Shown here piece by piece: positions 47,401-58,094 of a DNA stretch of 64,000 nucleotides. A model generated the notes under the pieces. That model was not told the origin of the DNA. It did no database searches and worked only from the letters and a program-made list of their open reading frames with translations. Each line of letters begins with the position of its first letter. Position 1 is the first letter of the stretch. This DNA is from Chamaea fasciata. Its lineage: Eukaryota > Chordata > Aves > Passeriformes > Sylviidae. The position numbers were made by a program, and so were the translations under genes. Location of the stretch: contig JARCOQ010000003.1 of the NCBI GenBank assembly GCA_029207755.1, positions 91,404,646 to 91,468,645 on the forward strand. The letters run 5' to 3'.

Positions 47401-50020
47401 GGCCACCAGTACACCATGTGATATTGTAGCTCATACTCCAAATGAGGTTTTTCAGCTAGAGGGTGCCTGTTGTCGCTTATGACTTCTCTGTCTCTATAGC
47501 ACACCTAGACATAATTCACAGTGCCCCAGGACCCATACAAAAGCTATAAGAAAACATGAGTCAAACTCAGACTCATGACTTTTTGCACTACTTTATCCCT
47601 AAATTGGTTCTGATCAAAGTGAAAACTGAAAAGTTGAGAACTAATTTTTTAAAGGGAAAGAAGATACTTGTCCAACATTCCATTTATTGTCCTCTACTAC
47701 CTATGGCAGATTGTGATTTTTTTCAATTTACATTCTGAACCTTCTTTTAAATTTTCAAAATTATTTATATATATATAATATTGCTCCTTAAGAGACTATA
47801 AAGTCTGCTAAATTGTCATACAGTAGGTGAGATTTTAATTGCTGTAGCACAGTCTCATAAACACTGAAAGTGTTTATGGTTGAGGGCCAGCTGTGGACAA
47901 ATGTTTAAGAATGCTATCAAGATTGCTTGACAATAAATCAGATTATAAATAAGAAATTTATTGTCGTAAATTTGAGAAAGTGGTTTCTACAGAAACAGAA
48001 CACTCAAGAACAACAATAGATCTTCAAGTGAATTTGTCCACTAATTCTCCCAAGCTGGCCTTGTCAGTAGAAATATTGAAGGAGGCTATTAAATCCCTCA
48101 AACATATTATTTGGCAACAAGCCTCCCAGAAGCCATGGATAATCTTCACTGTCTTTGTCAGATTAAATAAAGCAGCTGGGATTAATTAAAAATTGTTAAT
48201 AGCATACAATACTGTTAGTAGATGGTTTCAGTTAACAATACTTTGTTCACAAAACTGCTCTGTACTCTGCAACAGTCACTGAATCTTCATAGACATTATA
48301 TTTTTATTAATACAATAATCAATGCTTACGTAAAACCCATGTGTGCAAAAAAATTGACATCTAAATCTATGATTAAAACTACTGGCAGCCAAACTCACAA
48401 TGTTTAGATTTTAAAATTTCTGGAATAATTTTACTCATGGTATCAGAGAATTACAAATTTTTTTTTTGTTTTTATTTGTGTCCAAAACTCCTATATTCTC
48501 TTCTAAAAAAGACTAGGTCATTCATCTGCAACAAAAAGATTTGAGCACATGCTTAATTCAGAGCAAGTAACATCAAGGTATTTACTTGTACACGTTTATA
48601 TCTTAAGCAAATACATTTTCTAAGCATATGCATAAGCATTTTTGCTGTCTCAGGATCAGAATGCAAACAAAGTCTGTGTGCAAATCCATTAAAATAAACT
48701 TCAAATATCTGCTTAACTCCTGTGTTGAATTATTGCCTTTCAGTCTGGTTAACTACTTTTTACCAGTCATCTTTAGAATTCACCTCTCATAGCTTCAGTG
48801 AGCCAAATACCTATCTTGTATTTTGATTACCCTACCACTAAAAGGATCTGGTTTTCTACAACATATATGGTGGAACATAAGTTACTTGGCAAAAAACCCC
48901 CAAATCATTGATACTTTAGGATTATTATTATTTTTTTAATCTTCTAAAATAATAGTTATTAGGATGCAATTCTCAACTTCACTGTTTGCAGAGAAAATGT
49001 ATGTGTGTATATTTGGGGCTTAATTAGGATTGTAAACAGAACTCTGAACTTCAAAACATGACCATTAGAGTCAATCTGAGGTTACAGCCTAATCTCCAGC
49101 TGAAACAATCATACAATGGTTTTGTGATATGACTTTCATATTTAAAAGCTAAGTAGAAGTTCTCTTGGAAAACAATAATAACATGAACAGTGCATAATAT
49201 CAGGTCAGTTATGTATCTACCATACATATCTTACCATATAGTGCCAAAATTTTGGAGAATTACAGGAATATTACTTGCAGGATCTCATAAAACAAAAGGC
49301 CTTAACCTAATTGGAAAATTAGCTGCCCATGAGAATGTTTGTCGCATCCTTCTCATTTCTCTTAAATTCTTCAGTCATGAAGACAATCCTCTTGCAGCTT
49401 TCACGTAAAAGCAGATGTTTTGAATATACAAAAACTGTTTAGGTTATACAAGTAACATGATAACTTGTCTAGAAGGCACATGAACTGCTAAAATTTGAAG
49501 TTTTTAGAGGGCTTACTCTGCAGTCTTATCAGCCAGTGTAAAATTCAGTTTTCCACACAAATAATCCTCTTCACTGTATGAGTTTCCACTCTTCCATAGA
49601 AATGGTGTTTATCTCTGAGATTTTGCTTACTGTGTTAGATAGCCTTGGCTAGGTCATAAAGAGCTCTTATGGTAGGAACTAAGACCTTGAATTGATTTCA
49701 TAGTCTGTGAGGAGAAAAAAATACACGGAAAGGATAAACTTGATAATGTTTGTGATCGTTTATGTTGTGGAGAGAAGGTGCTGGAGTAATTTACACTGGC
49801 TGGAATTCCCTAACTGTTAAAGATTTTATGTGCACATACAGGGAGTTACAACACTCGAGATGAAAAATGGAATGTGTGAATCAGTGAAGTCTGGCTATTT
49901 TCTGATCAGATGGTCTAAAATATTCAAATTAAAGGCAGTACTGCAACCAAAGGTTAGCATAGCTGCATTGCTGTTTCTAGGATTGATCCAGGTTGCTAGT
50001 ACATAGCTTAGGAATAACTC
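41466..50020. other. No gene recognised
   Basis: About 8.6 kb of AT-rich DNA. A 96-codon frame at 42806-43096 has no recognised domain. A strongly AT-rich segment is listed separately. No transposon was classified. Confidence 0.5.
42270..42412. repeat. AT-rich low-complexity segment
   Basis: Almost only A and T, with many AATAAT, TAATA and ATAATA motifs. It is neither a clean microsatellite nor a recognised element. Confidence 0.8.
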
Positions 50021-50843
50021 TAGAGGTTGTGATTGACTGTGGCTGGCCATCAGTTGCCCACCAAGTTGCTCTACTACTTCCCTTCTAAATAGGATGGGTG
50101 AAAATACAATGAAAAGCTTGTAGGTTGAGATAAGGACAGAGAGATCACTCTCCAAATACCATAAAAGGCATAACAGACCCAGTCTAAGGGAGTCAATTTA
50201 ATTTATTAACAGTTGATAACTGAGTAGGATAATGGGAAAAAAGAACACTTATAGAAACACCTTTTTCCCACCCCTCCCTTCTTCCTGGGCTCAACTTCAC
50301 CCCCAAATTCTCTATATCCTCCCTGTCAGCAATGCAGGGGGATGGGGAATGGAGGTTTCAGTCAGTTCATAATTCTTTCTCCTATTGTTCTTTGCCTACT
50401 CCAGCGTGGGGTCTCACCCGTGGGATATAGTTCTTCATTAAATTCTCCATGGGCATTTTTCTCAAGAAAGGTTCCAGCATGTGTTCCTCCCACCCAGAAG
50501 GATGCAGTCCTTCTGGAACAGAAGTCCCAAGGATGTCTCAAATCCTGTCAGCAAAACCTGCTCCTGGAAAACACCTTTCTGCAGGCTGCCATTTCCTGCC
50601 AGGACCCTACTCCAGCACTGACTTTCCAAGGGCTGCAGTGTCTGGGTGGTTTTCTTCTTCACTGTGGATCTCCATGGAACAGTCTTCATGGGTTGCAGAG
50701 GAATCTCTGCTCCACTGTCTGGATCACCTCCTCCCCCCTCTTCACCTTGGACCTTGGTGTCTGCAGAGTATTTCTCACATATAACTATCACTCTTCTCTC
50801 CCAGCTGCTCTTGCACAGAAGTTTGTGCCCTTACTATTAAAAC
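50021..50843 (-). mobile_element. Solo LTR, passerine ERV family A (truncated minus copy)
   Basis: This is the third member of the family at 17885 and 28636. Matching blocks on the plus strand are 'GGCTGGCCATCAGTTGCCC', 'AAGGACAGAGAGATCACTC', 'GGCTCAACTTCACCCCC', 'GAATGGAGGTTTCAGTCAGT', 'TTCCAGCATGTGTTCCTCCC' and 'CTCTTCTCTCCCAGCTGCTC'. The minus-strand polyadenylation signal AATAAA is present (plus TTTATT, 50202-50207). The part of the LTR from its own start (U3 beginning) to roughly 130 bases inward is missing; in its place is a long A tract at 50844. The 215-codon plus-strand frame at 50342-50989 is antisense to the LTR and not a gene. Confidence 0.88.
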
Positions 50844-50884
50844 AAAAAAAAAAAAAAAAAAAAAAAAGAAAAAAAAGAAAAAAA
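50844..50884 (+). repeat. A-rich tract at the broken end of an LTR
   Basis: A run of 24 A followed by shorter A runs broken by G, ending in CCCCC. It marks the point at which the LTR at 50021 loses similarity to its relatives. It may have grown from an A-rich spot in the LTR, or marks a deletion or insertion junction. Confidence 0.9.
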
Positions 50885-53282
50885 CCCCCTGCATTTTCTA
50901 CAACTCTTCAAAATGTCCTCTACTATGTTTTCACTTCTCCTAACTTCTCTTCAGCTTCAACCAATAGACTGTTCTCATTCCAGTACTAGACATCCTGATT
51001 GCAGGTGTTTGGTCACATGTCATAAGTATAATCCTGGTATTTCCGTTATATTCAGGTCAAAGTTTGCCTTTTTTTTGTCCCACATAAGTACCCTGTGAGA
51101 AAATCCAGTATTAATTACTGTGTTACCTTTTTTGTTTTTCCCAACATCTACAATTTCTTCTGCTGTTTCCATAGTTTCAGGAAAGCTCTTCCTGGATGCT
51201 AATGTTCAACTTTGTAATAACCTCTTTGTAAGCAGGCTGTTATTTGCTAGTTGTGTATACTGCACCTAGCACAATAGGGAGCCCCCTGTTTGAAACATTC
51301 AGACATTTCAATTCAAAAATTATAAATAACAAAAAAACAAGGTGAACAGTACGGAGTTTGACAGATTTATGAGGGAACAGGTGAAAAATGCACAAATGAA
51401 ATCAGAACTGGATGTTCATGAAATAGTACCAAGGATCACTTCATTGTGCTATGGCATGAATATTACACAACTGGTTTTTAAGGATTAATGGGCTTGTCAT
51501 ATGGAGGTGATGAGATAACCTATATTTAAGACTTCATTACTTATTAGGAAAAATATGGCATATTTGGATTTGCTAAAGAATTTCAGAAAGATTTTTTTCT
51601 CTCTACAGTATTCTCCTTTTCATGCTGTATTTTTCCCAAATCACAGAAATCAAATATTCAAGGAAAGATGTTTCATCATGGTAAAAGGTAAGAGCGAAAT
51701 GATATGTCTGTACTCACCATGTCTTTCACAGTCTAATAAATTTTGTTCCAGAAGTTTTCTGCTCCTTTCATTTCTTCAGCAAAAGACATGGTGTAGAGCT
51801 GTGCACTTTTGCCTGAGATGGTAATAAAGGTGTATAACAAAGTGCAAATGTCATGTCTCTTCTCAGTGGAGCTCATAGAGAGGCTCAGAATATGCCTTCG
51901 AATTCATCTTTCTAGTTAACTTAAAAACCCAGTTGGTCAAGTTGCTACGCAAATATTGCCAAAGGCCCAGAACTCAATCCCATGAACTCCAGGCATTAAA
52001 TGGTGACTGATCACAAATTCCTATGGAGAACAAGGACTTTTTTGCACCTTCATGATATAAAAGATTTTATCATTCCAAGTAGGTCTGCTGCTTGCAGGCT
52101 GTTAAGGCAAGTTGAGATTACTGAGATAAGTATCTGGCTTTTGTCATGTAGAATGAGCAACTCCAGTGACAAAGCAAAGGAAACTGGAACTTTGAAGTGA
52201 GAAAAATTCTTGTTGCAGCAATAGATGTGTAAGCATCAGGGGCAACAAAAGGTTAATGTTCACTGCTGTTTCAGTAAATGACTTTCAGCACAGTGAGATT
52301 TCACTGCATAGAAGCTGATCCAGTTTCCTGTTCTGAAGGCAAGGAAAAGCTGGCTGAGTTAGGTACCTACAATTAGGAGGGTTGGCTAAGCTTATGTCTT
52401 TAAAATAGGTAAAAAGGAAGAAAAAAGTACAATGTACACACTGTTCCTGCTGTCAGAATAAGTAGTATTATTGCACATGTGTGCAGCTTTTGTAATATTT
52501 CTATTTTTAAGCAATTTTGAAAGTGCCAGATCCATCTGTTTTCTGGCTTCACTGGCACAACTCTGAAGCCAAAGAACTTGGAACCCTGAATGTTTTAGAA
52601 AGCCTCAACTTTTGCAGAAATATGTACTTTGACCCTGACAAATGACAAGGAAAATAAATACATTCTGTACAGTTTTGGCATAGAAGTTTCATTAAAGATT
52701 TGTGAATAAGTCCCTCAGAATATAAATGAACTCCACAACTAACTTCAGTCACAAGATCCAGCAGTTGGATGGCTGCCAAAATTCAAATTCATCTGGAGAG
52801 TTTTTCAGGTTGACAGCACAGCACTGGCAAAGGTAATTGTGATTGAAAGTAAGGATAGAATCCTTTCTAAAAAAATTATATAGTAGCAATAGTTGAATAA
52901 GGTACTGTGGGTATTTAATATTCTTATTTTATTTTTCTATTTAAAATTCAGATTTTAATATTTTGGAACGTTAATTAACAGCAAAAAGAGACTAAGGTAT
53001 TAAAATTTACTAATAATCTTGTTTTTCCTAATTTATCCACAAAGGAGTCATTATGTAAATTTTGTTACAGTTAACCAAGGTGAATCATGTATTTAAAAAT
53101 CTCTGACCCAGTCCCTTTATGGCTTTTAAACACATGTGTATTTTTTACGTCCTTGAACAGTCCCAGTAACCCACAAATATGCTTACTTTCTGTGCTGAAT
53201 CATTGCTTTGTTTGATATTCTTCTGCTGTATTCAGCATTCTGCTTAATAATAGACAACAGAGAGCTGACTATTGTAGGTTGT
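50885..53282. other. No gene recognised; holds one candidate exon
   Basis: AT-rich DNA; besides the segment at 51609-51687, nothing was classified. Confidence 0.5.
51609..51687 (+). other. Candidate exon of unknown transcript
   Basis: TTTTTTTCTCTCTACAG precedes the segment and AAAAG/GTAAGAG follows it, both strong splice signals. The 79 bases are open in two of three frames, so the frame itself says little. No protein family is recognised. Confidence 0.15.
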
Positions 53283-53366
53283 TGTATTGGGTTTATGTGG
53301 GAAGGTTTTGGTGGTGGGGGGAGGGCTGCAGGGGCAGCTTCTGGGAGAAGATGCCAGAAGCTGGTG
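53283..53366 (+). mobile_element. 5' stub of an ERV family A LTR
   Basis: The segment opens TGTATTGGGTTTATGTGGGA and continues 'AAGGTTTTGGTGGTGGGGGG' and 'GAAGATGCCAGAAGCTGG', the first 85 or so bases of the LTR also present at 17885. Similarity stops at GGTGTGTTC. It is a truncated fourth copy, plus-oriented. It begins with the very part that the copy at 50021 lacks, but in the other orientation and 2.4 kb away. Confidence 0.78.
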
Positions 53367-54292
53367 TGTTCTTAAAAACTAGGAAAATATTGCAAAGTTA
53401 TTGCAAGCATTACTTGTATTAAGAACCAATTTTTAAAAAGAGTCTTAAAGAGCCATGTCTCCATAAACCAACTGCCATTTTGTTGTGTTCTGAAAACACT
53501 GGTCTGCACCCTTTATATTATAGAATGCTTAAGTATTAATTATTTAAAAATTTCTCCTGATATGAATCAGAAACCAATTGTACAGGCATATCTCTCATTC
53601 ACGTAATAGAGGTAAGCCACAAAGGACTCTTTTATCTTTTATCTTTTATTTTTAGTTACAGATGGAAGGTAATCTGCTGTTACTGTCTTATCTAATGTTT
53701 TTCTGTATCATTTGATGTCTTCAATAATTTTGCATTCATTTCCTTAAATTGATTTCCTTATTCTGATCAGTTTGGGAAAAGTAACTTTTTTCCCCTTTTC
53801 TGGAAAGGAGAAAATATTCTTCTATCATTTATTGAAAATGTGTGACATGCACCACTAAGATAAATAGAAATATAACTTGAACTGTAAAATGCAATGCTTA
53901 GAAGCATTTCAGATGTTCTTAAATACGTGGGAAACTCCCAAACTGCAGAGACATCATCAACAGTAAAACTAACCCAGTATTTTAACAGTCTAGAAGGCCA
54001 AGATATTCTTTTAAAATATTTTTCTATTTCCTGGTTTCTCTCAATTACTCTTTTTTCTCCATACGTATTGTACTTGCTCAGAAAATCTGTCTCTATTTCG
54101 TGGCAGTAAGTCTGTGATTATAACTAAAGCTGAAATACTGCTACCTGTCTCAACCAAATAGTTTTCTCTTTAAATCTTGACTTTGGTTGCAAATAATGCA
54201 GAGTAAAGTCAGAGACTGGAACGGTGTGATGGATGGAAAATACATGTCTTCTGTGCACGAGAAAGTGTTCCTGTCTCATTTCTTCAATGCAG

Positions 54293-54366
54293 TGCTTCAG
54301 TTACAGGAGGAACACTTTAAAATTTGAAGAAGCCATCAAACTCACAACAGCACTCTATGCAAAATG
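54293..54366 (+). other. Candidate exon of unknown transcript
   Basis: CCTGTCTCATTTCTTCAATGCAG precedes the segment (acceptor core TTTCTTCAATGCAG) and AAAATG/GTAAGC follows. Of the three frames only one is open over the 74 bases, starting CFSYRRNTLKFEEAIKL; the others stop. The peptide looks protein-like but is not recognised. Confidence 0.2.
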
Positions 54367-57300
54367 GTAAGCACCTGTCTATCATATGAAAGGAACTGTA
54401 AGGGAAAAGATCTTCTTTTTTCTTTTCATTTTACTTTTTAAGCCAAGCAGGTGTTCTTTGCCTTATCTTTGATTCTTCAAAAGAAGGCATCTGTTTGATT
54501 AATCTATATCCAAACAACTATAATTTGCATATTCTTTCTTATTTTAGTAGTTTTGTGGGTGGAATCAAAATGGGAAAACACATGTTTATCCTGTTATGAC
54601 ACTCATAAGGAAATACCCTTTACCCATTGGAGTACTTTGATAAGTAGGGTTGCAAGAGATGTCAAGCCTTACTGAGTGTAGCAGGGAAGCAATGCTTTGC
54701 TATTGTTCCATGGTAGTTTATGAATGGACTGTGCGCATAAACCACATCCTTCATGTTCTATTTTTCTGTTCCTACCTCTTAGTTAGTGAAAGATAGCAGA
54801 GTTGACTTCCTTTCCTTTTGATAAACAACATTTTAAAACAGAAGTGCAAGGCAGCAAATCACTAAGATGCATTTTAGTGTACTGTGGGTACAGGACTCTG
54901 AGAAAAAGAGATGTCATCCAATATTTTAAGAGAGTACTAAATTAAATATTTCTGGGAGCATTAAATCGCTGGATTTCCCCCCATGCCTATTTGCTTCTCC
55001 TGCTTTCTACAAATTCTGCTTAATGAACAATGTAGTATCACTGAATTTATCAGAAGAAAATATACTTTGCAGCAGAATCCAATCAATGTGAGTTTTCTTG
55101 CTAGCTTAGGCTAATCAGATCCTCAGAAGGAACATACTCTTATATTTACATGAGTAGGCAAACATCTACCAGATCAGGTAAGAGGGGACAATTTTGTGAT
55201 GACAGTTTGATAAAATACTGGCAGTAAGCTGTTGCAGTTAGCTCTTCCTTTTTTGTGTTATTTAACAGTATTTGCCAAGAGTAAATATCAACTGGCTGTG
55301 GAAACTCAGTTATCTGAGAAGTGGTTCACCTAGAGCACAGATAAGATGTATTGTTGGGCTGTCTGGAGAAATCATCATTAGCTGATTTATTGACTAAATA
55401 CAAACTCATAACACCCAGCCAAGACTTCAGTCCTGTTCCTTAGAGATCAGCAGCTGGTGCTACATAACCCAAGGTTCCTTGAGACATTTGCAGGGTACAT
55501 CAGAGGGCTGAGACCTTTAATCCTTCCTCTGAGCTTGGCTCTTGCTATCAGATCAATTCTCCTGACAAGAGACAACAGATACCACCAAGTAAAAGGATCT
55601 CTACTGAAGCTGAAATTGCCTAGTGCACCTCTGAAATATCCATCATTCTAAGTGATGCATTTATCTTCATACTAAAGTAGCATTTTTCATTTGAACTGGG
55701 TAAATCCTCTATTACTGGAAATTATCTGCATTAGAAAAAGCAACTTGAAGCAGCAGTTGAAGAAAGATCTAGACATTAAAGAGTGAACTCTGAATCTTTT
55801 ACCATTGTAAGTATTTTAGGTCTTTGTTACAAAATTGTGCTTATCAATTAGCTTATGTTTCTTTGATGCTAATTACTCAGTGAGGGAATACCTCACAACT
55901 GAAGCCACTTCAGCATGGCAGTCTAGCCATTGTCTTCTTTTCTACCCTTCTCAATCCTCTAAACTAAAACTTGGGACAACTACCTGCTGGAAAAAGCCCT
56001 ACTTCACGTTACCCCTAGTTGATTTCCACTGTCCCATCAGGCTGGCTCTAACAGCTGCGAGAAAAAGCATTCAAAGGATTCCTTGAGGGAGGTGCTGCTG
56101 TCTTTACATCACCTTTACATGCTGTCTTTCAGAGAATAGGAGACTTGTTGAAGGAAGGAAGACAAGACAGAGAACTGTCTCATTCTTGCCAATACAATTG
56201 AGAGCAAAAGAAAGAGAAAAATACATTAAAGGCCTCCCACACAGTAGATCTGGAGGACAGAAAAGTAATTGTTACTGTGTGTGTGGTGAGTGAGAGAGAA
56301 AAAGACAGCAAAAATTGAGAAAAATACACCTCCCAGAGGAGAGGGACCACAGTGGCAAACAGCTCATCTACATCCTGCTCAGGTTCAGTGCTAAGGAAGG
56401 GGAGGAAATAGAAATGGACAACAAACACAGAAGGATATGTCAACAACACACCTAAAACCAGAAAGGATAGATTCAGGTAGTGAGAAGGAATCTGAGTTGC
56501 AAAAAAAATCATGGAGATTGTACATTAAAAAAAAATAAATTAAGGAGAGCCCCTGAGTAATGGACCACATCAGTGGCTCTACCAGGCCTAAATGAGTGAG
56601 GCGAAACAAATCAAATACTTCATTTCAAAGAGATGGTAGACATAAAGCAAGTAAGTAGAAGGAAAAAAATCAAAAAGATCATGAAAGATTACAAAATCAG
56701 TGGAAAACAAATTCTGATATTATGGGAAAGAAATGGAGTCAAGGTTTGTATATGAAGGTGGATTATGTGGGTATTTCACTTGAGAGTAAGATATTATTGA
56801 GGTATTATCACTGAAACGGAGCATAAGTAATCATAAGAAAATTTTAGGATACATTATTTCCTGACAAGAAGAAAATCCAGAATGACTGCACAGAGAGGCA
56901 AAACCAGAATAAGTTGAGAGAAGAAAAATTATAAAAGCCTAATGGATTGTGGGAAAATTAAAAAGTGTACAGGAATTAGAAAATAGAGGAAAATGTTAAG
57001 AATGGGTAGACACACTGGGATGTAATTTTAATTATATAGTTAAATGAACTGTAAAGCTCTATTAGAGTAAATGGTTAAAACTTTGAAGCATTAAAAGTGA
57101 GATGCAATGTCCAATTTATCGGATATCACTCTGGTCTGGTGTCTAGCTCTTCTCATACTATCTGTAAAAAGATGTAGAAATAGGAGTCCAGAGCCAACAA
57201 GGTCTCAGAACTTTGAGGTTTTAATATATTTGTCATTTAAGATCTCTCCTGCATGGATTTAGCTAGCCTGGAAGATAGAGCACCAGTGGTCAGCCAACAC

Positions 57301-58020
57301 CAGAAATCTCATCATTTCTAGAAGTGTCAAAACTGCATCAAGAGGAGAAATAATTGGGATTTTTAGTGAAAAAACATGTAGAGAAACTTCCCTAGTGTGC
57401 ATTCACAGCTTAGCATAAATCACTAGCTTCAAAAAATCTTGGCCAAGTGTTAGAGTTTAAGTAGGGAACAGTACTAAAGATTTTTCTGGAAATCTCCAAA
57501 CTTCAAATGTTGAATTAGCTATTTAATTTAGTTGGATTTGAAAAATGATAAAAGCCGAATACCTACACTGTGGATAGAAGCTAAACAGTTTACTTTTCTT
57601 TCAAATAACTATAGAACAAGCAAAGATACTATTTTCAAATGAGTAGGAAATTGTTAAATTAACTCTAAAGTTCATAGAGTAGCCCAGACGTGAGAATTTT
57701 ACTTAAAAATTACTTAAAACTTTTTTGCTTTCTGTGTATTGCTAACACTTTACATCAATGGTACATAAGGTAGGTGGAAAATAGAGACTTAGTGTTGTAT
57801 TTGATAGAAAATAGGTGTCTTTTTTATGATTGCTGTATTAGTCATAAAAATATATACATATTATTTCAATCTGTTTAAGAAGAAAATGGTTCAATAATTT
57901 TCAGTCAAGATTTTTCGTGATATAGTTTCTCTTAAAATACCTTCATTTGTTGAATCAACATCTTTTGAGGAGGAATTTCAAGAGCTTGTTTCTAACAATC
58001 TTCATATTTCTCCTATACAG

Positions 58021-58094
58021 ACATGAAGAGCTTTCCTGGAAAATATTACTCACTGATGTCAGATGGATGTGAACCAGAGGAATATTACAAAGAG
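58021..58094 (+). other. Weak candidate exon of unknown transcript
   Basis: TATTTCTCCTATACAG precedes it; the donor AAAGAG/GTGTGC is weak. One frame is open, beginning with ATG at the third base (MKSFPGKYYSLMSDGC). Without the intron boundary the same frame stops about 60 bases later. Not recognised. Confidence 0.12.

Noticed and set aside
50342..50989. Longest open frame in the window, 215 codons on the plus strand
   Set aside because: It runs antisense through the ERV LTR at 50021-50843 and then through the poly(A) tract as polylysine. The LTR's composition explains the lack of stops.
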